DNA of 64,000 nucleotides from Gilichinskyi gelida (GTDB taxonomy: Bacteria; Acidobacteriota; Thermoanaerobaculia; Gp7-AA8): contig JBBPII010000011.1 in NCBI GenBank assembly GCA_038040385.1, positions 170,011 through 234,010 of the forward strand, read 5' to 3'. The position numbers and the translations under genes were made by a program. The notes beneath the pieces were generated by a model. It ran no database searches. It saw nothing but the letters and a program-made list of their open reading frames with translations, and was not told the DNA's origin. This document shows positions 7,303 through 15,598 of the stretch, piece after piece; within the stretch, counting starts at the first letter, position 1, and every line of letters starts with the position of its first letter.

Positions 7303-9283
7303 GGCGCTCGACGACGCCGATCGACGCGGCCGCGGCGAGGTACTGCTCCACGTCGGCCAGCGGCACGTCGCCGTAGATCGCGGAGAGCGCGTCGCGGATC
7401 TCGGAGGTGGTGCGCTTCCCGTCGGCGAGGTTGAGGGCCTCGTACGCGTAGTCATCGGTGAGCTTGATGTCCTTGGACTGGGCATAGCGGTCGGCGAAGT
7501 AGTCGTAGCCGAAGGCGCTCATCGGGCCCTTGATCTTCATGTTGCGGCGGTAGACGGGCCCGGTACGCGGCGGCGCGGACTTCACGTCGAGCAGCGCGCC
7601 GAGAACGGCGAGGAAGCGATCGGGATTCGGCGTCTGCATGCCGAAGCGGGACAGCGAATCGAGCATCTTGCTCTCGTACCAGATCGCGAAGCGCGCCACA
7701 TTCGCGTCCTTCTTGCGCAGTGCCGCGGCGGCGCGCTCGAGCGCATGGGCGCGCACGACGTCCACGATCGCCGGCGCGCTGTCCGCGTCGAGGCGCGACA
7801 ACACGTACCCGCTGGCAGCGGCGATGAAGCCCGCGCGCGCGAGCTTGGTCGGGTCGATGTTCGCGGCGACGTCGAAGTTGGTGTGGATGTAGCGGTCGGG
7901 CCAGTCGTTCAGATAGATCGCCGGGATGCCGAAGGTGCTGTCGGCGTAGACCTCGTGGTCGCTGCCGAGCGAGAGCGGCACCATCGACGCCTGCAGCGCT
8001 TCCTTGCCGCCCTCCGCCGCCACGAGCGGGTATTTCGCAGCGCCGGTGCTGGCGTAGGCGTCGGTCTGCTCATTCACGAATTCGCCGATGGACTGCGCGA
8101 CGTCGTTGATGAAGGACGGCTGGCTCGCCGGGCCGCGCGTCACGTGGAAGATCGCCTTGGTCGCCGCCGGCGCGCCGCCGACCATGTCGAGGTGAATCGC
8201 CGCCTTGATCCGCCGCGCGAGTTCCGGCTTTCCATTGAGCAACGCCAGCGTCCCCTCCACCTCGGCGGGCCAGACGAAGCGGATGGTCCGCCGCGGCGGA
8301 TCGAGGCGCTTCTCCGCGATGAGCTTCGACAGCGTGCGCGCGACTTCCAGGATCGCGGCGCAGCCGCTGGCGTTGTCGTTGGCGCCGGGACGCGGATGGT
8401 CGAGGTGGCAACTGAAGACGATCTCCTCGCCCGGCAGATCAGCGCCGGGAATGGTCGCCGTGGCGATCTCGTACGCACCCGGCTCCTGCCCCGCCTTGAC
8501 CACGGCGTGGAGCCGGATGGTCTCGCCTGCCGCGAGGCGCTTCTGCAGTGCGCGCGCGGTCTTCAGCGAGACCATGAAGCCGAAGGTCTTCACCGGGGCG
8601 AAGGTGTCGAGATGCCCCCATCGGACGAGGTTCTCGTCCTCGCCCCACCACGCCGTGCGCTGGTTCTGTGCGTAGCTGACGATCCCCGCAGCGCCGAATT
8701 TCGCCACCGCCATCGCCGCCACCGGGCCGGGCTGGGCCGCGGCGAGCACGATCTTGCCGGCGACGTTTTTCCCCTCGTAGTCCTTCTCGCTCGCGCCGCT
8801 CCCGACGTCGACCAGCTCCGCGGTGACGTCGGCGCTGGCGCTGTCCTGCGCCAGCGTGATCGGCGCGGCTTCCCAATTCGCGAGGCGCGTGTCGCCTTCC
8901 CACAATTCGGCGAATTCCGCGTTCCACGCCGGCCGCGACCGCTGCGTGCCGTAGAAGATCTTCCCGTCCGCCGGCAAAGACTCGATGTGCGCATCGGCGA
9001 GCCCGTATTGCTTCAGCATCCCGACGATCTGCTCCGACGCCGCGTGGAACCCGCGCGACCCGCGCATGCGATGGTGCCGCGAGAAGCCCTCGAGGTTGCG
9101 CTTCGCCGACTCGCCGGAGATCTCGGAAGCGATGGCGGCGAGGTGTTTTTCAGGGAGGAACGGAAGCGATTCGGCAATCGCCGATGCCGCGAGAAGCGCG
9201 ATCGCGAACGAATGTAGGACGGGCTTTAGCCCGTCCCGACGGGCTGAAGCCCGTCCTACATTTTGTAGAGTGCAGCTCCCCAA
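7292..9283 (-). CDS. Exported M28-family zinc aminopeptidase, start codon uncertain
   Basis: The metal site of M28 peptidases is complete: HxD in SCHLDHPRPG, bridging Asp in GANDNASG, Glu in PAEVEG, Asp in HLDMVGG and His in GSDHEVY. A PA-like insertion and a C-terminal winged-helix-like segment (SEIRDALSAIYGDVP) follow. A signal peptide (SFAIALLAASAIA) lies just inside a palindromic repeat, and there is no ATG or GTG near it; the nearest in-frame start is TTG at 9283, inside the end of fabH, which would give a long n-region. The repeat may have displaced the native start. Product probably acts in the periplasm on peptides; substrate unknown. Confidence 0.8.
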   Translation of the reverse strand: MGSCTLQNVGRASARRDGLKPVLHSFAIALLAASAIAESLPFLPEKHLAAIASEISGESAKRNLEGFSRHHRMRGSRGFHAASEQIVGMLKQYGLADAHIESLPADGKIFYGTQRSRPAWNAEFAELWEGDTRLANWEAAPITLAQDSASADVTAELVDVGSGASEKDYEGKNVAGKIVLAAAQPGPVAAMAVAKFGAAGIVSYAQNQRTAWWGEDENLVRWGHLDTFAPVKTFGFMVSLKTARALQKRLAAGETIRLHAVVKAGQEPGAYEIATATIPGADLPGEEIVFSCHLDHPRPGANDNASGCAAILEVARTLSKLIAEKRLDPPRRTIRFVWPAEVEGTLALLNGKPELARRIKAAIHLDMVGGAPAATKAIFHVTRGPASQPSFINDVAQSIGEFVNEQTDAYASTGAAKYPLVAAEGGKEALQASMVPLSLGSDHEVYADSTFGIPAIYLNDWPDRYIHTNFDVAANIDPTKLARAGFIAAASGYVLSRLDADSAPAIVDVVRAHALERAAAALRKKDANVARFAIWYESKMLDSLSRFGMQTPNPDRFLAVLGALLDVKSAPPRTGPVYRRNMKIKGPMSAFGYDYFADRYAQSKDIKLTDDYAYEALNLADGKRTTSEIRDALSAIYGDVPLADVEQYLAAAASIGVVERLTP
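9212..9261. repeat. TGTAGGACGGGCT palindromic repeat carrying the fabH stop
   Basis: Perfectly paired arms ATGTAGGACGGGCT and AGCCCGTCCTACAT with a short internal repeat. The fabH stop codon (TAG at 9258-9256) is part of the right arm. The same family occurs at 51868-51924 and, in variant form, 15478-15530. Confidence 0.88.
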
Positions 9284-10314
9284 TGCAGTCCGCTCCCTAA
9301 TGCCGTGAAGCACACCAGCATCCCCGGCTTGATGCGGCCGTCGGCGACGCACTCGTGAAAGAGGATCGGCAGCGTGCCGGCCGTGGTGTTGCCGTAACGC
9401 TCGATGTTGTGCGGCACTTTCTCCGGCGGCAGGGCGAGTTGCTTGGCCACTCCTTCGACAATGCGCAGGTTCGCCTGGTGGATGATCAGCACGTCGATGT
9501 CGTCGACCGTGACGCCGGTCGCTTCGCAGACCGCGCGCACCGCCTCCGGCATCCGCGACACCGCCTGCTTGAACACCTCGCGCCCCTGCATGTCGGGGAT
9601 GAGATCGCCGCTCTCCACATCCTCCGGCGTCACCCACGGACGCCGGTGCGAGCCGCCGCGCATGTAGAGCGCCTCGATGTTCGAGCCGTCGGTGAAGAGC
9701 CGCGAGGCGATGAAGCCGCGGTCGCCGTCCTCGCTTCCTTCGATCACTACCGCCCCCGCGCCGTCGCCGAACAGCACCGCCCGATCGCGGATCTTGGTAT
9801 TGAACTCGTACTCCTCGGGCGTGATCTCGCGATCCTCGAGGCCGATGGTCGTCCCCCACCCCTTCTGCCACGGTAGCAGCGGCGTGTGGGCGTCGGAGCC
9901 GACGAGCAGCAGCCGGCGGTACTTGCGGCTCTGGATCAGCGTGTCGGCGAGCTCGAGACCGTAGAGGAATCCGGAGCACTGCTGGCGGATGTCGAAGGTC
10001 GGCATCGACTCGCGGAAGCCCATCTTCGCCTGCATCACCGGGCCGTTGCCGGGGAAGTAGTAGTTCGGGGTCATCGTGGCGAAGATGATCGCGTCGATGT
10101 CCGCCGTCGTCCGTCCCGCCGCCTGAAGCGCGGCCTCCGCGGCGATCACCCCCAGCTCCGCCGATCCTTGTCCCGGGTCGGCGTAGCGCCGTTCGACGAC
10201 GCCGCTGCGCGTACGGATCCAATCGTCGCTCGTATCCATGATGCGGGCGAGCTTCTCGTTGGGCACGACGTTCTTCGGGATTCCGATGCCGCTGCCGGTG
10301 ATGACCGATTTCAT
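9256..10314 (-). CDS. fabH: Beta-ketoacyl-ACP synthase III family protein
   Basis: 352 residues from the ATG at 10314 (MKSVITGSGIGIPKNVV); 35 more codons lie upstream in frame but are unlike the family. The Cys-His-Asn triad of KAS III is present: Cys in DIRQQCSGFLYG, His in IIHQANLRIVEG and Asn in RYGNTTAGTLP. The family condenses an acyl-CoA with malonyl-ACP to start fatty acid chains. The protein is ~35 residues longer than E. coli FabH because of an insertion around WQKGWGTTIGLEDREITPEE, so a specialised KAS III-like enzyme acting on other primers is possible. It follows hslO on the same strand. Confidence 0.85.
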   Translation of the reverse strand: MKSVITGSGIGIPKNVVPNEKLARIMDTSDDWIRTRSGVVERRYADPGQGSAELGVIAAEAALQAAGRTTADIDAIIFATMTPNYYFPGNGPVMQAKMGFRESMPTFDIRQQCSGFLYGLELADTLIQSRKYRRLLLVGSDAHTPLLPWQKGWGTTIGLEDREITPEEYEFNTKIRDRAVLFGDGAGAVVIEGSEDGDRGFIASRLFTDGSNIEALYMRGGSHRRPWVTPEDVESGDLIPDMQGREVFKQAVSRMPEAVRAVCEATGVTVDDIDVLIIHQANLRIVEGVAKQLALPPEKVPHNIERYGNTTAGTLPILFHECVADGRIKPGMLVCFTALGSGLHWGAALYKM

Positions 10315-10345
10315 GTGTAGGCGCGCTCGCTCCGGGCGCGCGGCA

Positions 10346-11233
10346 TCATGCATCCGGGCTCGCGGTCAGCGCAAGGAGGTCGTCGGCCTCGAAACGGTAC
10401 CGGCGCCCGCAGAACTGGCACGTCACGTCCGTTCCTCCCTGCTCGATCATTTCCTCCCGCTCCTCGGGCGGGAAGAGCGCCAGCGGCGCCAGCGCGCGCT
10501 CGCGGCTGCAGGTGCAGGTGTAGCTGAGCGGCACGTTGAAGCTCGGGTCGATCTGCTTGTAGTTGCAGCCCTGCAGGACGGTGGTTACCACGTCCTCGAT
10601 CGGCATCTTCTCCACGAGCGTGCTGAGCGGCGGCGCCTCCTTGATGCGCTGTTCGACGCGGGCGATCGACTCCTCGGTCGCATGCGGGAAGGCCTGGATG
10701 ACGATGCCGCCGGCGGCGGCGACGCCTTCGCGGCGATTGAGCACGCCGAGGAGCACGGCTGAGGAGATCTGCTCGGAGCTGGCGAGGTAGCGCGTCAGCT
10801 CCTGCGCGATGCCGCTGCCCGTGAGCGACACGTGCGATGTGTACGGCGTCCCGGCCGGCGGCGCGGCGCGCACGACGCTGAGCATCCCCACTCCGATGGC
10901 GCGTCCGACGTCGAGGTTGGCGTCGAGCGGCACGGGGTTCTCCACAAACCCCCGCGCCGCGCCGGCCACGTTGGCCTCGGCGATCACCGCGCCGAGGGGA
11001 CCGTCGCCCTCGAAGCGCAGCGTGACGTACTGCTGGCGGTGATGGACGTCCTTGGCCAGCAGGCGGGCGAGCAGCAGCGACCCGGTCAGCGCCCGTCCGA
11101 GCGCGTCGGCGGCCACGGGCGAGAGGTCGAGCAGACTGCGCGCGGTCTCCACCGTGTTGGTGGTTTGCGCGGCGATGATGCGGAAGTCCCCTCCCTCCGC
11201 CATCCCCTGAATCAGCCGGTCGGGCGCGTTCAT
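10346..11233 (-). CDS. hslO: Hsp33 redox-regulated holdase chaperone
   Basis: 295 residues, typical length. The N-terminal domain carries the Hsp33 pattern (SLLDLSPVAADALGRALTG, RFEGDGPLGAVIAEA). The C-terminal zinc redox switch is intact as CTCS (YTCTCSRERALAP) plus CQFC (VTCQFCGRRYRF), four cysteines that bind zinc when reduced and form disulfides on oxidation. In the cytosol it prevents aggregation during oxidative stress. It is divergent from the peroxiredoxin operon just upstream, so two oxidative-stress functions share one intergenic region. Confidence 0.95.
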   Translation of the reverse strand: MNAPDRLIQGMAEGGDFRIIAAQTTNTVETARSLLDLSPVAADALGRALTGSLLLARLLAKDVHHRQQYVTLRFEGDGPLGAVIAEANVAGAARGFVENPVPLDANLDVGRAIGVGMLSVVRAAPPAGTPYTSHVSLTGSGIAQELTRYLASSEQISSAVLLGVLNRREGVAAAGGIVIQAFPHATEESIARVEQRIKEAPPLSTLVEKMPIEDVVTTVLQGCNYKQIDPSFNVPLSYTCTCSRERALAPLALFPPEEREEMIEQGGTDVTCQFCGRRYRFEADDLLALTASPDA

Positions 11234-11283
11234 GGTCCTGTGCAGAACGAACCGGCTCAGCGCTTGCTTCCTACCATTCCACG

Positions 11284-11369
11284 TTTATGCTTCGGCGCGA
11301 AGCGCCGGAGCATCTGGCGCCTATGTGCGCAAGTGGGCGCCAGATCCTGACGCTTCGCGTCAGGATAAA
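11284..11369. repeat. TTTATGC/CC...GGATAAA palindromic repeat
   Basis: Same family as 6752-6841: CATCTGGCGCC / GGCGCCAGATC inner arms, outer arm ending CAGGATAAA. It fills the divergent gap between hslO and the peroxiredoxin gene. Confidence 0.88.
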
Positions 11370-11388
11370 GTTGGGCCAGGAGGATTTG

Positions 11389-11901
11389 ATGGCAGTAGCA
11401 GTTGGAAGAACATCAGTTTCCGATCACACCAAAACGCTCAAGGTGGGCGACCCGGCGCCCGATTTCGAGCTGCCGGGACATCGCGGCGGCGAGAAGTTCC
11501 GCCTCGACGATCTGCGCGGCCAGAAGAACGCCGTGCTCGTTTTCTATCCGCTCGACTGGACCCCTGTCTGAACCGTCCAAATGCCGGGATATGAGGCCGA
11601 GATGGCCGACTTTGAACGGTATGACGCCCAGGTCCTGGGCATTTCGGTCGACAGCGTTCCCAGCCACGTCGCATTCGCCAAGTCGCTCGGCAGCATCGAG
11701 AAGTACCCCCTGCTCGCCGACTTCCACCCGAAAGGCGACGTCTCGAAAAAGTACGGCGTCTACATCGACGAGAAAGGTCACTGCGAGCGCGCCATCGTGG
11801 TCGTCGACAAGGAGGGCATCGTCCGCTACATCGACGTCCACAACATCGGCGAGGCGCCCGACAACGCCCAGGTGTTGGAAGTGCTCCGCGAGCTGTCGTA
11901 A
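11389..11901 (+). CDS. Peroxiredoxin with in-frame TGA at the peroxidatic position (probable selenoprotein)
   Basis: ATG at 11389 follows AGGAGG (11378-11383) by five bases. The frame is open to TAA at 11899 except for one TGA at 11569-11571, codon 61. It falls exactly where thioredoxin-fold peroxiredoxins of the AhpC/TSA-Bcp type have their peroxidatic cysteine: FYPLDWTPV-[TGA]-TVQMPGYEAEM, giving TxxU instead of TxxC (T58). Sequence either side is one continuous 170-residue protein of normal length (VLGISVDSVPSHVAFAKSLG, IVVVDKEGIVRYID). C132 could serve as resolving cysteine. Read as selenocysteine it would be a highly reactive peroxidase. Alternatives are a sequencing error in a TGT/TGC codon or a pseudogene; the paired stem after the TGA argues for Sec. 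Confidence 0.85.
11569..11620 (+). promoter_or_regulatory. Candidate bacterial SECIS element
   Basis: Immediately after the TGA, ACCGTCCAAA (11572-11581) can pair with TTTGAACGGT (11611-11620) at nine of ten positions. Inside, GGCC (11595-11598) pairs with GGCC (11604-11607) across a GAGAT loop. Size and distance match bacterial SECIS hairpins, which lie within the coding region just 3' of the Sec codon and bind SelB. Folding was done by eye only. Confidence 0.6.
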
Positions 11902-11904
11902 ACC

Positions 11905-12579
11905 GTGCTGACCATCGCACGCCGATGCGTGCCCTTCACTCCCTTCGACAAGGACCTGGCCACGGCGACCGTGGCGCTCGTCTCCGCGACGGGCGTTTAC
12001 GCGCCGGGCCAGGAGCCCTTCCCCACCGAGGATCCGGGCGACATTACGTTTCGTACCATCGAGGCGGCGACGGAGACCAGCGCGCTGAAGATCGCCCATC
12101 ACCACTACAATCACAGCGAGGCCGACACCGATCCGAACATCGTCTTCCCGCTCGACACCCTGCGCGAGCTGGCGGGCGAGGGGGTGATCGCCGCGATCAA
12201 CGACAAGCATTACAGCTACGGCTTCACCACCCGCCTGCGCGAGCTGTATGAGAAGACTTTCCCCGAGCTCGCCGACAAGATCGAGCGCTCGAAGACGAAG
12301 CTCGTGCTGCTGACGGCGGGCTGTCCGGAGACCTGCCACCGGACGATCGGCAATCTCGCGCGGGAGATCGAGGCCCGCGGCGTCCCGACCATGATCATCA
12401 GCGCGTCGCCGGCGGCGACGGAGTCGGTGCGCCCGCCGCGGGCCATGACCTTCGACGGCTCCGGGATCGGCCGCATCGTGGGGCGGGCGGGCGACCGGGC
12501 GGGGCATAAGCGCGTGGTGCGTGCGGCGCTGGAAATGTTCACGCGCGACACGCCGCCTGGTAAGGTCGTCACGTTATGA
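11905..12579 (+). CDS. GrdB/PrdB-like reductase family protein (glycine/sarcosine/betaine/D-proline reductase selenoprotein B family)
   Basis: 224 residues from GTG at 11905, three bases after the peroxiredoxin stop; GTG at 11929 is an alternative. Family hallmarks are VPFTPF near the N-terminus, VALVSATGVY, the HHHYNHSEADTDPNIVFPLD block, LRELAGEGVI and LLTAGCPETCHRTIG. In this superfamily cysteine or selenocysteine pairs take part in redox chemistry; here the only such pair is C-P-E-T-C in that last motif. True GrdB works with GrdA/GrdC, none of which is nearby, so a distinct thiol/selenol reductase partnered with the adjacent peroxiredoxin is an inference. Confidence 0.75.
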   Translation: MLTIARRCVPFTPFDKDLATATVALVSATGVYAPGQEPFPTEDPGDITFRTIEAATETSALKIAHHHYNHSEADTDPNIVFPLDTLRELAGEGVIAAINDKHYSYGFTTRLRELYEKTFPELADKIERSKTKLVLLTAGCPETCHRTIGNLAREIEARGVPTMIISASPAATESVRPPRAMTFDGSGIGRIVGRAGDRAGHKRVVRAALEMFTRDTPPGKVVTL

Positions 12580-13412
12580 ATCTGCCTCCCATCGGCTTCG
12601 GCGGCATGCCGCTCTCCATTCAAGGCCGCCCGCCCGAGGACGTCGGGCGCCAAGTGCTGCACGCGGCGATCGACGCGGGGATGACGCTCATCGACACCGC
12701 CGACGTCTACTGTCTCGACGACAACGACATCGGGCACAACGAGCGCTTGATCGCCTCGGCGATCAACGAGCGTCCCGACCGCGACCGGATCCGCGTCGCC
12801 ACCAAGGCCGGCTTGCGGCGGCCGCGCGGCGCGTGGACCAACGACGGCTCGCCGAAGCACATCCGCGAGGCGTGCGAGCGGAGTCTGCGCGCGCTCGGGA
12901 CCGAGCAGATCTGGCTCTACCAGTTCCACGCCCCCGACCCGCGCGTGCCCTTCGAGAAGAGCGTGGAGACCTTCGCCGAGCTGCAGCGCGAGGGGAAGTG
13001 CAGGCACGTCGGGTTGAGCAACGTGTCGGTCGACGAGATCGATCGCGCCAGCCGCATCGTCGAGGTGCAGTCGGTGCAGAACCGGCTCAATCCGTACTTC
13101 CGCGAGTCGCTCGACGTGGCCGCCGAGTGCGGCCGGCGCAGCATCACCTTCCTCGCCTATAGCCCGGTGGGCGGCGGGCGGCTGGCCAAGAAACTGCCGA
13201 AGTTCGAGCTGCTGCAGCGGATCGCCGCGGCGCACGGCTGCTCGGTGCACGCCGCCGTGCTGGCGTGGGTGCGGTCGAAGGGGCCGACCGTCGTGCCGAT
13301 CCCGGCGGCGCGCACCGTGGAGCATGCGGTGGACAGCGCAAAATCCATCGATGTGGTCCTTGCGCCGGACGAAATCGAGCAGATCGACGCAACGGAGTTT
13401 TCCCGCGCCTGA
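12576..13412 (+). CDS. Aldo/keto reductase
   Basis: 278 residues, starting ATG at 12576 and overlapping the previous stop as ATGA. The NADPH-dependent (beta/alpha)8 reductase family is recognised by FGGMPLS, the catalytic Asp-Tyr stretch LIDTADVY, catalytic Lys in VATKAGL, catalytic His in LYQFHAPDP, and the nucleotide-binding VPIPAARTVEHAVDSAKS near the C-terminus. Third gene of the peroxiredoxin operon. Substrate (an aldehyde, ketone or sugar) cannot be assigned; a detoxification role would fit its neighbours. Confidence 0.88.
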   Translation: MNLPPIGFGGMPLSIQGRPPEDVGRQVLHAAIDAGMTLIDTADVYCLDDNDIGHNERLIASAINERPDRDRIRVATKAGLRRPRGAWTNDGSPKHIREACERSLRALGTEQIWLYQFHAPDPRVPFEKSVETFAELQREGKCRHVGLSNVSVDEIDRASRIVEVQSVQNRLNPYFRESLDVAAECGRRSITFLAYSPVGGGRLAKKLPKFELLQRIAAAHGCSVHAAVLAWVRSKGPTVVPIPAARTVEHAVDSAKSIDVVLAPDEIEQIDATEFSRA

Positions 13413-13419
13413 TGGCGTG

Positions 13420-13502
13420 TCACCCCGAGCGTAGCGAGGGGCCTGGTGGCGCGGGCGGCGCGCCGCACGACCGCCCAGGTCCCTCGCTACGCTCGGGATG
13501 AC
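13420..13502. repeat. TCA(C/T)CC(C/T)GAGCGTAGCGAGGG palindromic repeat
   Basis: Arms CACCCCGAGCGTAGCGAGGG and CCCTCGCTACGCTCGGGATGA with CCTGG / CCAGG inside. Members of the same family: 19696-19808, 22648-22751, 58322-58397, 59820-59887 and a single arm near 31815-31852. Confidence 0.88.
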
Positions 13503-13537
13503 GTAGCGCGAAGAAATTGCTCTATCCTTCGCAACCA

Positions 13538-15478
13538 ATGGAAGCGCACCCCAAACAGTTCGAAGAGCCGCCGCAGTGGACGGCGCAGGATTCGGCGGCG
13601 CTCTACATGATCGACCGCTGGGGCGCGGGATACTTCGACGTCAACGCCGACGGCGACATGACCGTCGCGCCGCTGCAGGAGCCCGGCGTGGCCATTCCCA
13701 TCATCGCGGCGCTCCGCGAGGCGAAGGCGCTCGACCTCGACACGCCGCTGCTCATCCGCTTTCAGGATCTCCTGCGCCACCGCGTGGAAACGCTCAACAA
13801 CGCATTCACCAACGCCATCGGCGATCACAACTACCGCGGCAGCTATCGCGGCGTCTTCCCCATCAAAGTCAACCAACTGCGCGAAGTGGTCGAGGAGATC
13901 CTCGACGCGGGCCGCCCCTACAACTACGGCCTGGAGGTCGGCTCCAAGCCGGAGATGTTCGCCGGCCTGGCCATCCACAACAACACGGAATCGCTCATCG
14001 TCTGCAACGGCTACAAGGACACCACGTACATCCGCATGGCCATGCTCGGCCGCAAGCTCGGCAAGAAGGTCATCGTCATCGCCGAAAAGCTCTCCGAGAT
14101 CCGGGCCATCACCAAGATCGCCGTGGAGATGAACGTCGAGCCGTGGATCGGCATCCGGGTCCGGCTCCTCTCCAAAGGCGCCGGCAAGTGGGCCACCTCC
14201 GGCGGCGAGCACGCCAAGTTCGGGCTCTCCACCGCCGAGATCCTGGAGGCCATCGAGATCCTCCGCGAGGCGAAGATGGAGTCGGCGTTCAAGCTGCTCC
14301 ACTTCCACATCGGCTCGCAGATCCCCGACATCCTCACCATCAAGCGCGCCGTGCGCGAGGCGGCGATGTACTACGCGAAGCTCCACCAGCAGGGGCATCC
14401 GCTGGAGTACCTCGACGTCGGCGGCGGCCTGGCCATCGACTACGACGGCTCGCGCTCCACTTTCCACTCCTCGATGAATTACACCGTCGAGGAGTACGCC
14501 AGCGACATCGTCTACAACATCATGGATGTCTGCGACGACGAGCACGTGCCGCATCCGAACATCGTCTCGGAATCGGGCCGCGCCATCGTCGCCCACCACT
14601 CGGTGCTCGTCGTGCAGGCCTTCGGCGCCATCGAGAAGACGCCGCTGGAGCCGATCGCCGTGCGCTCCGCCGACCACAAGCTCACCCGCGAGATCATCGA
14701 CATCGACGAGCGCCTCAGCCAGGACCGCCTCAACGAGTCGTGGCACGACCTGCAGCAGATCAAGGAACAGGCGCAGACCATGTTCGAGTTCGGCTTGCTC
14801 AACCTCGACGTCAAGGCGCGCGTGGAGACGCTCTACTGGCAGGTGGTGGAAAAGATCGAGCAGATCGTCCGCACCATGGACCCCGCCGAGGTGCCGGAAG
14901 ATCTGAAGACCCTCAAGATCGAGCTCGCGGACCAGCACATCTGCAACTTCTCGGTCTTCCAGTCGCTGCTCGACCACTGGGCGCTGGGGCAGCTCTTCCC
15001 CATCGTCCCCATCCACCGGCTCAACGTGCGCCCGCTGCTGGAGTCGACGCTGGTCGACATCACTTGCGACTCCGACGGCAAGGTCTCGAAGTACATCGAT
15101 CTGAACGACGTCCGCGAGACCCTTCCCCTCCACGAGATCCGCGACGGCGAGCCCTACTACCTCGGCATCTTCCTCACCGGCGCGTACCAGGACATCATGG
15201 GCGACATCCACAACCTCTTCGGCCGGGTGAACGAGGTGCACGTCTTCCTCGATCCGGACGAAGACAGCGGCTTCTACATCGAGGAGGAGATCCCCGGAAA
15301 CACCATCGGTGAAGTGCTGGCCATGACCCAGTACGATTGGCGCGACCTGGAGAAGCGGATGAAGTCGCAGATCGACGCGGCGATCAAAGCCGACGTCCTC
15401 AAGCCCACCGAAGGGATGCGTCTGCTACAGGAATTCGAGCGTGGACTCAAAGACCAAACCTACCTCAGCATCGACTGA
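13538..15478 (+). CDS. speA: Biosynthetic arginine decarboxylase
   Basis: 646 residues from ATG at 13538, the standard length of the large PLP-dependent, fold-III arginine decarboxylase. It makes agmatine from arginine as the first step of one polyamine route. Seen: the PLP lysine in RGVFPIKVNQ (K110), GLEVGSKPEMFAGLA, LLHFHIGSQI, EYLDVGGGLAIDYDG, SESGRAIVAHHSVLV and the substrate/cofactor segment DHWALGQLFPIVPIHRL. No agmatinase or agmatine deiminase is adjacent. The stop codon overlaps the next palindrome. Confidence 0.97.
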   Translation: MEAHPKQFEEPPQWTAQDSAALYMIDRWGAGYFDVNADGDMTVAPLQEPGVAIPIIAALREAKALDLDTPLLIRFQDLLRHRVETLNNAFTNAIGDHNYRGSYRGVFPIKVNQLREVVEEILDAGRPYNYGLEVGSKPEMFAGLAIHNNTESLIVCNGYKDTTYIRMAMLGRKLGKKVIVIAEKLSEIRAITKIAVEMNVEPWIGIRVRLLSKGAGKWATSGGEHAKFGLSTAEILEAIEILREAKMESAFKLLHFHIGSQIPDILTIKRAVREAAMYYAKLHQQGHPLEYLDVGGGLAIDYDGSRSTFHSSMNYTVEEYASDIVYNIMDVCDDEHVPHPNIVSESGRAIVAHHSVLVVQAFGAIEKTPLEPIAVRSADHKLTREIIDIDERLSQDRLNESWHDLQQIKEQAQTMFEFGLLNLDVKARVETLYWQVVEKIEQIVRTMDPAEVPEDLKTLKIELADQHICNFSVFQSLLDHWALGQLFPIVPIHRLNVRPLLESTLVDITCDSDGKVSKYIDLNDVRETLPLHEIRDGEPYYLGIFLTGAYQDIMGDIHNLFGRVNEVHVFLDPDEDSGFYIEEEIPGNTIGEVLAMTQYDWRDLEKRMKSQIDAAIKADVLKPTEGMRLLQEFERGLKDQTYLSID

Positions 15479-15530
15479 TGTGGGACGGGTTCTCAACCCG
15501 TCCGGACGGGTTGGAGAACCCGTCCCACAT
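15478..15530. repeat. ATGTGGGACGGGTT palindromic repeat, likely speA terminator
   Basis: Arms ATGTGGGACGGGTTCTCAACCCG and CGGGTTGGAGAACCCGTCCCACAT fold into a long hairpin directly at the speA stop. Confidence 0.88.
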
Positions 15531-15598
15531 GAAATCGGGATCGGCGGCGGCCTGTTACAAGCCGCAGCAACTCAAAATAACAGGAGAAAACCAACCTC

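Noticed and set aside
7292..10222. Single 976-residue protein spanning fabH and the peptidase
   Set aside because: The N-terminal 310 residues are Arg/Gly-rich and antiframe to the well-supported fabH on the same strand. Only the C-terminal part is a real protein.
11287..11571. Separate 94-residue protein ending at the TGA
   Set aside because: It is the first part of the peroxiredoxin with an unsupported N-terminal extension through a repeat; the true frame continues through the TGA.
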